A DNA stretch of 28,803 nucleotides from Aquirufa sp. (GTDB taxonomy: Bacteria > Bacteroidota > Bacteroidia > Cytophagales > Spirosomataceae): assembly GCA_030833145.1 (NCBI GenBank), contig JAURHT010000010.1, positions 1 to 28,803 of the forward strand. Direction: 5' to 3'. The position numbers and the translations under genes were made by a program. Of the stretch, positions 14,227 through 22,536 are shown one piece after another. The notes below the pieces were generated by a model. The model was not told the DNA's origin. It saw only the letters and a list, made by a program, of their open reading frames with translations, and did not search any database. Positions within the stretch are counted from its first letter, which is position 1, and each line of letters begins with the position of its first letter.

Positions 14227-15915
14227 TTAATATCCCGTGGCTTGACCGTCTTTTCTTGATTCGGTTGCCCCAAAATAGACCTTGCGAACCGGATCATACT
14301 GAATACATTGGTACCCACCATAAATCCCGTTCATATAGCCCACCTGATGGCCTTTTTGCAATAAATCACGAATCACTTCATACGGATAACCGTGTTCCAG
14401 AGTGATCATTCCACCGGTCGTTTCCATCGTTTCCCCAGTCGGTTCAGAGGAACCTTCGTGGTTAATGCGAGGATAATCGCCAGCTTCTTGAATGTTTAGG
14501 CCAAAGTCCACCACGTTCATCACGATTTGCACGTGACCCATCGGTTGGAACGCACCACCCATCACGCCAAAACTCATCACCGGTTGACCATCCTTCGTCA
14601 TGAACGCTGGGATGATGGTTTGGAATGGTCTTTTACCTGGCGCATAGGTATTGTTTTCTCCTTCTTTTAAGTTGTATAATTCGCCGCGATCTTGGAACAT
14701 AAAGCCTAAACCATCTGGCATCATGCCTGATCCAAAACCTCTATAATTACTTTGAATTAACGACACCATATTGCCGTCCTTATCAGCCACTGTTAAGTAG
14801 ATCGTATCTCCCTCTTTCAAAGCTGGATTTCCCGCCTCGTAATGGCGACCCGCACGATTTGGATTGATCAACGCCCGGCGCTTCGCGCCGTACTCTTCTG
14901 AGATGAGTTCCGCCACCGGAATTTTGGCAAACTCTGGATCCGCATAGTATTTTGCGCGGTCTTCGAAGGCTAGTTTTTTGGCCTCCGTAAACAAGTGTAC
15001 GTGTTCCGCAGAACCTAGTTTTATTTTGGAAAAATCATAGCCCTCTAAAATCGTTAGCATCTGCAAAGCCGCGATACCTTGGCTATTCGGTGGCAATTCC
15101 CACACATCATACCCGCGGTAATTCACTGAAACCGGCTCCACCCAAGTGGACGTGTGCGACGCTAAATCTTCATAGCTCAAAAACCCGCCATTCTTCTTCA
15201 TAAACGCGTCCATCGTCCGCGCCAGATCGCCCTTATAAAAGGCATCACGACCCTCTTTTCCTAGTTTTTCTAAGGTATTCGCTAAGTTCGGATTCTTGAA
15301 AATATCACCCTCCACCGGTGGTTTTCCATTCGGATAATAGTGATTAGCCACATTCGGAAACTTACCATAATTCGCCGGAACGCGAGCTAATGCGGAAGCA
15401 AATTCACCATGTACCGGGAAACCATTTCTTGCATAGGAAACCGCCTTTTCCAACACCTTATTCATCGGCATCGACCCGAATTTCTTGTGCAATTCAAACC
15501 AGCCATCTACGCAACCCGGTACGCTTACCGGCAAAGGACCTAGCGACGGAATGTGCTTCAGACCTCGTTTTTTAAATTCTGCCAAAGTCAAGGATTTGGG
15601 TGACCTCCCCGACGCATTCAACCCATATAATTTTTTCGTTTTCGCATCCCAAACAATGGCAAACAAATCCCCTCCTATCCCATTCACATGTGGCTCCACC
15701 ACACCTTCCATCGCATTCGCCGCAATGGCCGCATCAATCGCATTTCCACCCGCTTTCAACACATCAAGTGCAGCCTGGGTAGACAAAGGATGTGAGGTAG
15801 CAGCCATCCCGTTTTGGGCAATAGCCTGAGAACGAGTCGCCCAAACTTTACCATAGGGACGATCTTGCGCCTGAGCAAACAGGGGCAAACAAAGGAGTAG
15901 GAGTAATTTCTTCAT
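14227..15915 (-). CDS. Gamma-glutamyltransferase-family Ntn hydrolase, exported
   Basis: This is an autoprocessed periplasmic hydrolase of 562 residues. The signal peptide is MKKLLLLLCLPLFAQAQ. The large-subunit motif HPLSTQAALDVLKAGGNAIDAA (42-63) and GGDLFA are typical. The nucleophile and new N-terminus of the small subunit is Thr371 in GDTIYLTVADKDGN. GVMGGAF, the oxyanion Gly-Gly loop, follows. The canonical PLSSMSPT motif of glutathione-active GGTs is replaced by PFQTIIPAF, and SNYRGFGSGMMPDGLGFMFQDRG resembles the YwrD/acylase-like branch. Activity on glutathione is therefore uncertain, and another gamma-glutamyl or acyl amide may be the substrate. It is the first gene of the operon with nagA and a methionine-type aminotransferase. 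Confidence 0.9.
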   Translation of the reverse strand: MKKLLLLLCLPLFAQAQDRPYGKVWATRSQAIAQNGMAATSHPLSTQAALDVLKAGGNAIDAAIAANAMEGVVEPHVNGIGGDLFAIVWDAKTKKLYGLNASGRSPKSLTLAEFKKRGLKHIPSLGPLPVSVPGCVDGWFELHKKFGSMPMNKVLEKAVSYARNGFPVHGEFASALARVPANYGKFPNVANHYYPNGKPPVEGDIFKNPNLANTLEKLGKEGRDAFYKGDLARTMDAFMKKNGGFLSYEDLASHTSTWVEPVSVNYRGYDVWELPPNSQGIAALQMLTILEGYDFSKIKLGSAEHVHLFTEAKKLAFEDRAKYYADPEFAKIPVAELISEEYGAKRRALINPNRAGRHYEAGNPALKEGDTIYLTVADKDGNMVSLIQSNYRGFGSGMMPDGLGFMFQDRGELYNLKEGENNTYAPGKRPFQTIIPAFMTKDGQPVMSFGVMGGAFQPMGHVQIVMNVVDFGLNIQEAGDYPRINHEGSSEPTGETMETTGGMITLEHGYPYEVIRDLLQKGHQVGYMNGIYGGYQCIQYDPVRKVYFGATESRKDGQATGY

Positions 15916-15933
15916 GTTGTTGATTTTGAAGAG

Positions 15934-15965
15934 GTAAATTAGGGAATGGAGGGGGGAAATGCAAA
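15934..15965 (-). promoter_or_regulatory. Possible promoter of the ggt-like operon
   Basis: On the minus strand TTTG (15962-15965) is followed after 20 bases by TAATTTAC (15934-15941), which matches the Bacteroidota -7 consensus TAnnTTTG at six of eight positions. It ends 18 bases before the ATG. The match is partial, so this is tentative. Confidence 0.3.
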
Positions 15966-15974
15966 TGGGAAAGT

Positions 15975-16002
15975 AGTCACTAGTCGGGAGTCGCTAGTTG
16001 GG
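15975..16002. repeat. Tandem 14-bp direct repeat
   Basis: AGTCACTAGTCGGG is followed directly by AGTCGCTAGTTGGG (12 of 14 identical), and a third unit starts with AG. It lies in the intergenic region between the divergent ggt-like and NTR/MORN genes. It resembles short intergenic repeat families, but no second array is seen in the window. Confidence 0.6.
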
Positions 16003-16008
16003 AGTTTT

Positions 16009-16036
16009 AAATTATCAGTTTGTTTATTGATAATTT
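16009..16036 (+). repeat. AT-rich hairpin element, copy B
   Basis: Reads AAATTATCAGTTTGTTTA then TTGATAATTT on the plus strand: the same 9-bp arms as the element at 11956-11979, with a 10-base loop. It lies 43 bases before the ATG of the NTR/MORN gene and reads toward it. Confidence 0.5.
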
Positions 16037-16078
16037 TCTCAATAATGCATAACTAGTGCTTTCCCAAACCATATCAAG

Positions 16079-17185
16079 ATGAAAAACTATCTACTTCTCT
16101 TGCTGCTAACGATTTATTCTGCGAAGGCCATAGCCTGTGATTGTGTAGTCATGCGCCCATTTCAAACTTTAAATGATTTAAAAGGCTATGAGTTTATTGC
16201 GCATGTGAAAATTGTGAATGATCATGATAAAGAACCGCCATCTAACTCCAAGGGATTTTCCTTTGATAAAGTAGACATTCAGGTACTAGAACTATTCAAA
16301 GGAAAAATGACAAATGAAATTTACGAAGCTAACAAGAGCAGCTTTTGTAGTATGAATATAGTGAACGGTCAAGAATGGATATTTTTTGGTTTACGCTCGA
16401 AGGGAAAACTCGTGGTTTGGGATTGTGACTATAACCTAATATATCGTGACGCAGATGGTCAAAGAGATTGGGAATATCAGAGGGGATTTAGGGAAATAAA
16501 ATTACTTAGAGAGCTTTTTGGGATCCCAGAAAGGAAGTATGCAAATGGAAAACATAGCGAGTATTATGATAATGGGAAAATAGAAATGGTGGAAAATTTT
16601 GAAAATAATGTACGCGTTGGGGATCGAAAAATATGGCACCTGAACGGAATTTTAGCCTCAAAAGAAAGCTTTGTGAATGACTCACTGGACGGAAAATTAG
16701 AGAGGTACTATCTGACAGGACAATTAAAAGAAGTAGAATTTTACAAAAAAGGAAAGCCCTATAATGTGCATCGACGGTATAACGACACGACTAATTTTGA
16801 TGGTTTTAAATATGAGTGGATAGAGAATTTTGACAAAATAAAAGACTCTTTAAAAAATGAATATAAAAGATTAACGATTTCCTTGGAACAGATTTATAAT
16901 TCAGAAGGGGAAAAAATTGCTCATCGGAGTTTTGATCGATTAGGAAGACTTCAATTAGAAGTGATATATGATCCAGCGACGAAGATTTCTACTCGAATTT
17001 ACTACCATAAAAATGGAGGAACCATACACTCTATTTCCTATGAAAAACGTGAAAATGGGTATGACCATTTCGGGCATTACCAAACCTATGATGAATTTGG
17101 ACTCCCCGAAGATAGTTGGGATTATATTGACTCCGGAAAACGAATAAATGAAAAAATTGCTCCCCGAATTAAGAAATTGAATTAA
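16079..17185 (+). CDS. Secreted protein: NTR/TIMP-like N-domain plus MORN-type repeats
   Basis: The protein has 368 residues. MKNYLLLLLLTIYSAKAIA is a signal peptide, followed directly by CDC (Cys20, Cys22). A mature N-terminus starting with C-x-C and then YEFIAHVKIVN with a later FKGK segment is the layout of bacterial netrin/TIMP-like OB-fold domains (about 20-125). From about residue 150 short beta-hairpin units follow (KYANGKHSEYYDNGKIE, WHLNGILASKESFVNDSLDGK, YYLTGQLKEVEFYKKGKP), which are MORN-variant repeats of the YwqK type. More degenerate units continue to the C-terminus. The MORN-variant repeats suggest a protein- or surface-binding role. The gene is AT-rich compared with the ggt-like gene beside it. 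No enzyme motif is seen. Confidence 0.7.
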   Translation: MKNYLLLLLLTIYSAKAIACDCVVMRPFQTLNDLKGYEFIAHVKIVNDHDKEPPSNSKGFSFDKVDIQVLELFKGKMTNEIYEANKSSFCSMNIVNGQEWIFFGLRSKGKLVVWDCDYNLIYRDADGQRDWEYQRGFREIKLLRELFGIPERKYANGKHSEYYDNGKIEMVENFENNVRVGDRKIWHLNGILASKESFVNDSLDGKLERYYLTGQLKEVEFYKKGKPYNVHRRYNDTTNFDGFKYEWIENFDKIKDSLKNEYKRLTISLEQIYNSEGEKIAHRSFDRLGRLQLEVIYDPATKISTRIYYHKNGGTIHSISYEKRENGYDHFGHYQTYDEFGLPEDSWDYIDSGKRINEKIAPRIKKLN

Positions 17186-17188
17186 AAC

Positions 17189-17222
17189 AAAAAACCCCTA
17201 GACCTTCGTCCAGGGGTTTTTT
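17189..17222. terminator. Bidirectional terminator, copy 1 of a duplicated 38-nt element
   Basis: Six As and CCCCTAGAC pair with GTCCAGGGG and six Ts around a CTTC loop, with one A/C mismatch in the stem. It lies four bases after the NTR/MORN stop and four bases before the opposing stop at 17226, so it serves both genes. Bases 17184-17221 are identical to 19040-19077. Confidence 0.9.
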
Positions 17223-17225
17223 GTT

Positions 17226-17744
17226 CTATTCTTCTGCTTTTTCGAAGCCGATACCTCCAAGTGGTAATGTCATATACATATTCTGAATATCGCTTTTTAA
17301 TCGATTGTTTAATTCCTCGAAACTAGTGTAAGTTGAAAGGGCTAAATCATTCCCTTTCCATTGTTTATAAGTTCCTCCGTAATAAGGAATGACTACCCAT
17401 TTATAAGCTTTTGGGTCACGTTTAGGGGTATTCCACATAGGTTTTGACTTTAATATGGCTGATTTTATAACTGCAAAAACTGGTTTATTTAGCCCCCCAA
17501 TATATTGGACATCAGTTATATCTCCAGAACCATGAATTTTGAAAATCAAAAAACTAAAACTTGCCATCTGAGATTCCTCTGTTGAAAAATTCTGTTCTAA
17601 GAATTTAATGAAATAAAAGGATGTATTAGCTTCTTTGAAATAGAATTCATTCGGCTTTTGGTCTGTTTGCGCTATTGTACTTAGGCTTAAAAATAAGCCT
17701 AACAAGGTACCTGCTATCGTGTTTTTAGTTACAATGCGTTCCAT
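17226..17744 (-). CDS. Secreted protein of unknown function
   Basis: The protein has 172 residues. The signal peptide (NTIAGTLLGLFLSLSTIA before Gln26) is clear. The central part FSFLIFKIHGSGDITDVQYIGG, followed by AVIKSAILKSKPMWNTPKRDPKAYKWVVIPYYGG, is reminiscent of TonB C-terminal-like or energy-transducer-like modules (a Gly-x-Ile strand followed by a helix and a proline-rich W). That is only a weak resemblance and I do not name a family. Its ATG overlaps the stop of the upstream metalloprotease-like gene by 20 bases, so it was probably co-translated with it. It ends at the shared terminator. Confidence 0.6.
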   Translation of the reverse strand: MERIVTKNTIAGTLLGLFLSLSTIAQTDQKPNEFYFKEANTSFYFIKFLEQNFSTEESQMASFSFLIFKIHGSGDITDVQYIGGLNKPVFAVIKSAILKSKPMWNTPKRDPKAYKWVVIPYYGGTYKQWKGNDLALSTYTSFEELNNRLKSDIQNMYMTLPLGGIGFEKAEE

Positions 17745-18918
17745 AATTTTTTCCCGTTGTAAAGTTTGACTCTGTTTGACGTATTAATAATTCGGATAAA
17801 GAGGGATCATTCGTAATGATCTTTTGGTATTGAAGTGTTTCGCTTAATCCTGCTAAAGAAATTAAGAAAGCTTCCCTTTCATTTAATCCATACAACTGAC
17901 TTATGAAAAAAGCCATTGGGTTTATAAATTTATCTAGCATTACTAAATGGTCATAATTCTCAATTTGGGGATCTTCTAGAATAAATTTATGAAGCATTTC
18001 ATGCATAATCACCTTTGCAATAAATTCTTTGGATGCATTTTCCAATAAATGAGTATTTAGTGAAATTACGCCTCCTTCGTTCTTTCCGTAATATCCTTTT
18101 GTTTTTCCATTATATTGTTCAAAAAGGGTCATTTCTTTAATTCTAAAATTGAATATTGGGAGTACTTTTGTCTCTTTGAATAAACTGAGTATTCCTGCAA
18201 TTTCCCCATAGATATTTTTCGATTGCATTTCATTTAATACGGCAATTAAACATTCATTGGTTAGCTCACTACTTATTTCGCTGTAATTGTAGTCTTTAAA
18301 GCTTACGTCTGTGGGTTCACCAGACGATCCTCCTCCTCCTGAAAAATTCATCGAATCCATAAAGGTGAATACGACATTAGTGTAAATGCCTCCACCTCCA
18401 AAACTTAAAAATCCCCAATCCGATGGACGAAGTCTAACCCCAATGCAAATGTATTCTGCTAAATCACCTCTTTCAACTAATGGAGCAGCTTCATCATTCA
18501 TCTCTCTCATGGAGATTTTTTTTCCTTTCGTTGGATGGCCTTTTGCAAAGGAGATAATTCCATTTTTTAATACTCGACCATCCAAAGAGCTAATTTTTAT
18601 TTCTAATCCTGCCGGGGTAACATTAAATTCTTTGTAGAAGGCGTCCTTTTTTCCATTAGTTTGAAATATAAATAATTCCTTTAATCCGCTTTTTGTTGAA
18701 ACAGGAATCTCAAAGGCAATCGAACTATCTGGAAGTGGATGCGCTTTCTAATTTTCCCAAATGACAGATTCTCGCATTTCAGGTTGGGTATTTATTTCAT
18801 ACCAAGTCTGCAATGATTCTTTTGTATTTAGGGGCTCAATGATAGATTCTTTATTACAAGAATAAAGAAAAAGGGTTAAGGTCAAGAATAAACTAGATGT
18901 TTTGAAAAGATTTTTCAT
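17725..18918 (-). pseudogene. Zincin-like lipoprotein gene interrupted by an in-frame TAG
   Basis: Read from the ATG at 18918, the frame encodes a lipoprotein signal (MKNLFKTSSLFLTLTLFLYSC, Cys21), 35 more residues to SVIWEN, and then TAG at 18748-18750 (codon 57). The same frame is then open for another 340 codons to the TAA at 17725. Just after the stop it reads KAHPLPDSSIAFEIPVS, so the two parts clearly belong together. The downstream part has a Gly-rich segment (SFGGGGIYTN, NFSGGGGSSG) and HEMLH at codons 306-310 in KVIMHEMLHKF, an HExxH zinc-metalloprotease motif. Reinitiation at an internal TTG (18585) or ATG (18510) would make a protein without an export signal. One substitution or a sequencing error explains the break. 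The specific peptidase family is not recognised. Confidence 0.75.
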
Positions 18919-18976
18919 GTGCTAAAATTTTGAATGATGATGTCGTTATTGACGTATTAATCAAAATAATAGAACA

Positions 18977-18997
18977 GAAGAAGCGACTACCTTCTTC
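18977..18997. repeat. Inverted repeat upstream of the broken metalloprotease gene
   Basis: GAAGAAG-N7-CTTCTTC lies 58 bases upstream of the ATG at 18918. A second, shorter one (TACATA-N4-TATGTA, 19005-19020) follows. They could be operators, or may be chance in an AT-rich spacer. Confidence 0.35.
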
Positions 18998-19044
18998 GAC
19001 AATGTACATAGAATTATGTATTTCGCAACACATTTCACAAAAAC

Positions 19045-19077
19045 AAAAAACCCCTAGACCTTCGTCCAGGGGTTTTT
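19045..19077. terminator. Terminator of the efflux operon, copy 2 of the duplicated 38-nt element
   Basis: Same stem-loop as at 17189-17222 (CCCCTAGAC / GTCCAGGGG, CTTC loop, A and T runs), 23 bases past the RND gene stop on the minus strand. The identity runs over 38 bases (19040-19077) and then ends abruptly on both sides. Confidence 0.88.
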
Positions 19078-19100
19078 GTAATTCTTGAACCTTAATAAAA

Positions 19101-22100
19101 TTAAACACTCTTTGTGAACCACTTTTGCTTGATGCGCTCCGAGATGTAGTACATACATGGAACGATTACGAGCGTTAAAATGGTCGAGAACGTTAATCCG
19201 AAGATGATCGTCCAGGCTAAGATTCCCCAGAATACCGCGGAATCAGAACCGATGAAGATGTGCGGATTTAGTTCGGTAAATAAGGTAACGAAGTCGATGC
19301 TTAAGCCTAATGCCAAAGGAATTAAGCCTAATACTGCCGCCGAAGCCGTTAATAATACCGGAGTTAACCGAATGCCACCGCCTTCGATGATCGCCTCTTT
19401 CAAGTCGTAACCACGTTTGAAGCGAAGCTCTTCGATGAATTCGATCAATAGGATACCATTCTTTACGACAATACCTGCAAGGGCGATGATACCTACACCC
19501 GACATAATCACGGAGAAGGTCATCCCGAAGGCCATAAAGCCTAATAAAACCCCGATTAACGATAACAAGATCGTTGCGAAGATGATCAATGGCTTCACTG
19601 CGGAGTTAAACTGCGTTGCTAAAATTAAGTAGATTAACACTAAGGCGGCTAGGAAAGCTACACCTAAAAAAGTGCCGGATTCTTTTTGGTCCTCCTGTTC
19701 TCCACCCATCCGAATCGTGTAACCTTGTGGCACCTCAAGTCCCTCGAAAAGCGTCGTTAATTCGCCTACGATTTCGTTCGCATTATAACCTTGTACCACA
19801 TCAGAACCTAGGGTCACGACGCGCTCTTGGTTTTTGCGGTTGATTTGGCTAAACGAAGTGGCGTACTGTATATCGGCAATTGAATTCAATGGCACTTGGC
19901 GCAAGGCACCACCCATATTCATGTCGCGGTAAGTCACATTCATTTGCAATAACTTCTCGATTTGGTTGCGAGAATCTCCTTTTAAACGCAATTGAATAGG
20001 ATATTCGTCTTTCGTATCGCGGAATTTAGAGATTTCCGAACCGAATAAACCGGTACGGACAGCCATCGCTACTTGAGCCGATGAAATGCCTTCGCGGGAC
20101 GCTTTTTCACGGTTCACGTCGATGATGATTTCCGGTTTGTTCGTCACTAAATCGGATTTCAATTCTTGGATTCCTTGGATGCCTTCTTTTACGATGGCCG
20201 CACGAACCTTTTTCTCTAAATCTTGCAAAACAGCGAAGTCATCTCCAGCGATTTCGATCGAAATAGGCTTACCGGTAGGCGGGCCATTATTTTCTCTTTC
20301 GATGGCAATTTCTACGCCGGCTAGGGGATTTTTGGCAAAATCTGCTTGAATTTTACTCAAAATTTCACTCGTTTTCACACCACCACGTAACTGCAATTTC
20401 TCGAAAGCAATCGTCACCTTACTTTTGTGAGGCGTTGCTCCACGATCTGGTTGCATCGGATCTCCAGCATTCTTTCCTACATTGGAAATAACGGAGTTTA
20501 CGATTTTGCTATACCCCTCTTTGTTCAAGAAAGCGAAGACACGCTTCTCGATCACTTTGGAAACCGAATCCGTAACGACCGCATCGGTACCAATCGGGTT
20601 TTTGGCATAAATATAAATGTAATCCGGATCGCCTGAAGGGAAGAAAACCACTTTAGGTTTCACCACACCCATTAATGCGATCGTGAAGATCAACAAGAAG
20701 AAAGAGGCAATCGTCGCATAAATAGGACGTTTTCCCATTAATACCCACGAAATCAACTTGCGGTAATTCGTCTTGAAATTAGGCAATGTAGTCTCTTGGA
20801 AAGGCACAATCCATTTCGGTGTGATCACAAAGTGATTGAACACATACAGGATAAGGCAAAGTACAAAGAAGTTTCCAAAGCCAAAGTGACCCAAGCCAAA
20901 GCCCATCACATAGCCGAAAACGGCTAAGCTCAACAAAATAAACACGGTACGACGGATGTCAGCAAACTTAGGTGCCTTCACATCGTTCACTTCTTCATCG
21001 TGACGCTTCATAAACGTAATCGCGAACACCGGATTCATGACGTAAGCCACAAAAAGCGATGCGAAAAGCGTAATGATCAACGTGATAGGCAAGTATTTCA
21101 TAAACTCACCCACAATCCCTGGCCAGAATAACAAAGGCAAGAACGGCGAAATCGTCGTCAACGTTCCTGATAATACCGGTACGAATACCTCAGAAGCAGC
21201 TAATTTCACCGATTCTGTAATGGTCAATTTCTTGAAGTTATTGAACAAACGGTGCGCATTCTCGATGACCACAATCGCATCATCCACCACAATACCTAAT
21301 CCTAAAAGGAATCCAAATAGAACGATCGTGTTTAAACTAAAGTCTAGCGAAGGCATGAATAAGAAGGTTAACAAGGCCGACAAAGGCACCGATAGACCCA
21401 CAAAAACGGCATCTCTAACGCCCATAAAGAACATTAATACGATAACCACAAATAAGAATCCAAGGATTACCGTGTTAATCAAATCAGCTAAATCGCCACG
21501 CGTACGTTCCGATTGATCCGCCGTCGTAGTGACCGTTAATCCAGCTGGATAACGCGTTTCTTTGAAGTCTTCGATGGTTGCTTCAATGCGATCAGCCGCT
21601 GCGATTAGGTTCGCCCCAGAACGTTTAATGACGTTCAAGGTGATCACAGATTTGTTGTTCAAACGCGCAAAATCCTGCTTTTCTTCATAACTGTCCTTCA
21701 CCTCAGCCACATCCTTCAAGCGGACACGCGCACCGGTAGAAGAACCGATCATCAAATTAGCTAATTGATCAATGGACTTTAATTCCCCCGTCACCCGAAG
21801 TGAACGACGCACTCCATTCACCGGTAAATCACCCCCAGAGATGTTCACGTTTTCGCCTTGAACTGCAGATTGGATATCGTAGAAAGTCAAACCATAACTC
21901 TGCATCTTGTACAGGTCTAGGTTGATTTGGATCTCTCTTTTTAAAGCACCGATGATGTCTACGCGGTTAATTTCCGGCATCCCTTCGATCTCGTCTTGTA
22001 AATCCTCTGCATATTTCTTCAACTTATCGAGTGGATAATCCCCTGCGATGTTGATGTTCATGATGGGGAATTCCGAGAAGTTTACCTCAGCGACAGAAGG

Positions 22101-22529
22101 CTCACGCGTTAAGTCTTTGGGTAAATCGGCGATCGCTTTGTCCACCGCATCTTGCGTACGTTGCTTCGCGATGGGGACGGTGACGTCCGTGTTGAATTCG
22201 ACGATGATGACCGAAATATCTTGCAAAGCATTTGACTTCACGCGCTTTACGCCCGTGATCGATTTGATTTGCTTTTCGATCGGTTTATTGATCGTGTTTT
22301 CGATATCGGAAGGAGTCGTTCCGGCGTAGACCGTTTGGATGACCATTTGCGGTACCACGATGTCCGGGAATTGCTCCTTAGGTAAGCTCGAATAGATTCC
22401 CATCCCCGCCACAAATATAATGAACGTGAAGATGTAAACCGTCGTGCGGTTTTGGGCTAACCAGCCCACCATGTTATAGATCAAGCCTTTGCCTTCTGGC
22501 AATTGCTCATTTTTGATATTTTTTTCCAT
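19101..22529 (-). CDS. RND efflux permease (HAE-1/AcrB-type) with extra membrane segments
   Basis: A proton-driven inner-membrane pump of 1142 residues. The first helix (VYIFTFIIFVAGMGIYSSLP) is followed by the periplasmic porter domain PKEQFPDIVVPQM..., typical of the family. The proton-relay aspartates are Asp416-Asp417 in GIVVDDAIVVIEN. The second half repeats the fold (GVAFLAALVLIYLILATQFNS to the end). Between the halves, about residues 535-590, are two extra hydrophobic segments (TVFILLSLAVFGYVMGFG and FFVLCLILYVFNHFVI), which explain the excess over the usual 1040 or so residues. The gene follows the MFP gene by seven bases and ends at a strong terminator. Substrates cannot be predicted. 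Confidence 0.95.
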   Translation of the reverse strand: MEKNIKNEQLPEGKGLIYNMVGWLAQNRTTVYIFTFIIFVAGMGIYSSLPKEQFPDIVVPQMVIQTVYAGTTPSDIENTINKPIEKQIKSITGVKRVKSNALQDISVIIVEFNTDVTVPIAKQRTQDAVDKAIADLPKDLTREPSVAEVNFSEFPIMNINIAGDYPLDKLKKYAEDLQDEIEGMPEINRVDIIGALKREIQINLDLYKMQSYGLTFYDIQSAVQGENVNISGGDLPVNGVRRSLRVTGELKSIDQLANLMIGSSTGARVRLKDVAEVKDSYEEKQDFARLNNKSVITLNVIKRSGANLIAAADRIEATIEDFKETRYPAGLTVTTTADQSERTRGDLADLINTVILGFLFVVIVLMFFMGVRDAVFVGLSVPLSALLTFLFMPSLDFSLNTIVLFGFLLGLGIVVDDAIVVIENAHRLFNNFKKLTITESVKLAASEVFVPVLSGTLTTISPFLPLLFWPGIVGEFMKYLPITLIITLFASLFVAYVMNPVFAITFMKRHDEEVNDVKAPKFADIRRTVFILLSLAVFGYVMGFGLGHFGFGNFFVLCLILYVFNHFVITPKWIVPFQETTLPNFKTNYRKLISWVLMGKRPIYATIASFFLLIFTIALMGVVKPKVVFFPSGDPDYIYIYAKNPIGTDAVVTDSVSKVIEKRVFAFLNKEGYSKIVNSVISNVGKNAGDPMQPDRGATPHKSKVTIAFEKLQLRGGVKTSEILSKIQADFAKNPLAGVEIAIERENNGPPTGKPISIEIAGDDFAVLQDLEKKVRAAIVKEGIQGIQELKSDLVTNKPEIIIDVNREKASREGISSAQVAMAVRTGLFGSEISKFRDTKDEYPIQLRLKGDSRNQIEKLLQMNVTYRDMNMGGALRQVPLNSIADIQYATSFSQINRKNQERVVTLGSDVVQGYNANEIVGELTTLFEGLEVPQGYTIRMGGEQEDQKESGTFLGVAFLAALVLIYLILATQFNSAVKPLIIFATILLSLIGVLLGFMAFGMTFSVIMSGVGIIALAGIVVKNGILLIEFIEELRFKRGYDLKEAIIEGGGIRLTPVLLTASAAVLGLIPLALGLSIDFVTLFTELNPHIFIGSDSAVFWGILAWTIIFGLTFSTILTLVIVPCMYYISERIKQKWFTKSV

Positions 22530-22536
22530 TTTCTAC

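Noticed and set aside
16009..16036. CRISPR-like or attachment-site reading of the repeated hairpin
   Set aside because: Only two copies, no regular spacers, no cas or integrase gene nearby.
18893..19108. 71-residue minus-strand open frame
   Set aside because: It runs through the terminator and into the RND gene's 3' end, overlaps the real lipoprotein start in another frame, and looks like chance.
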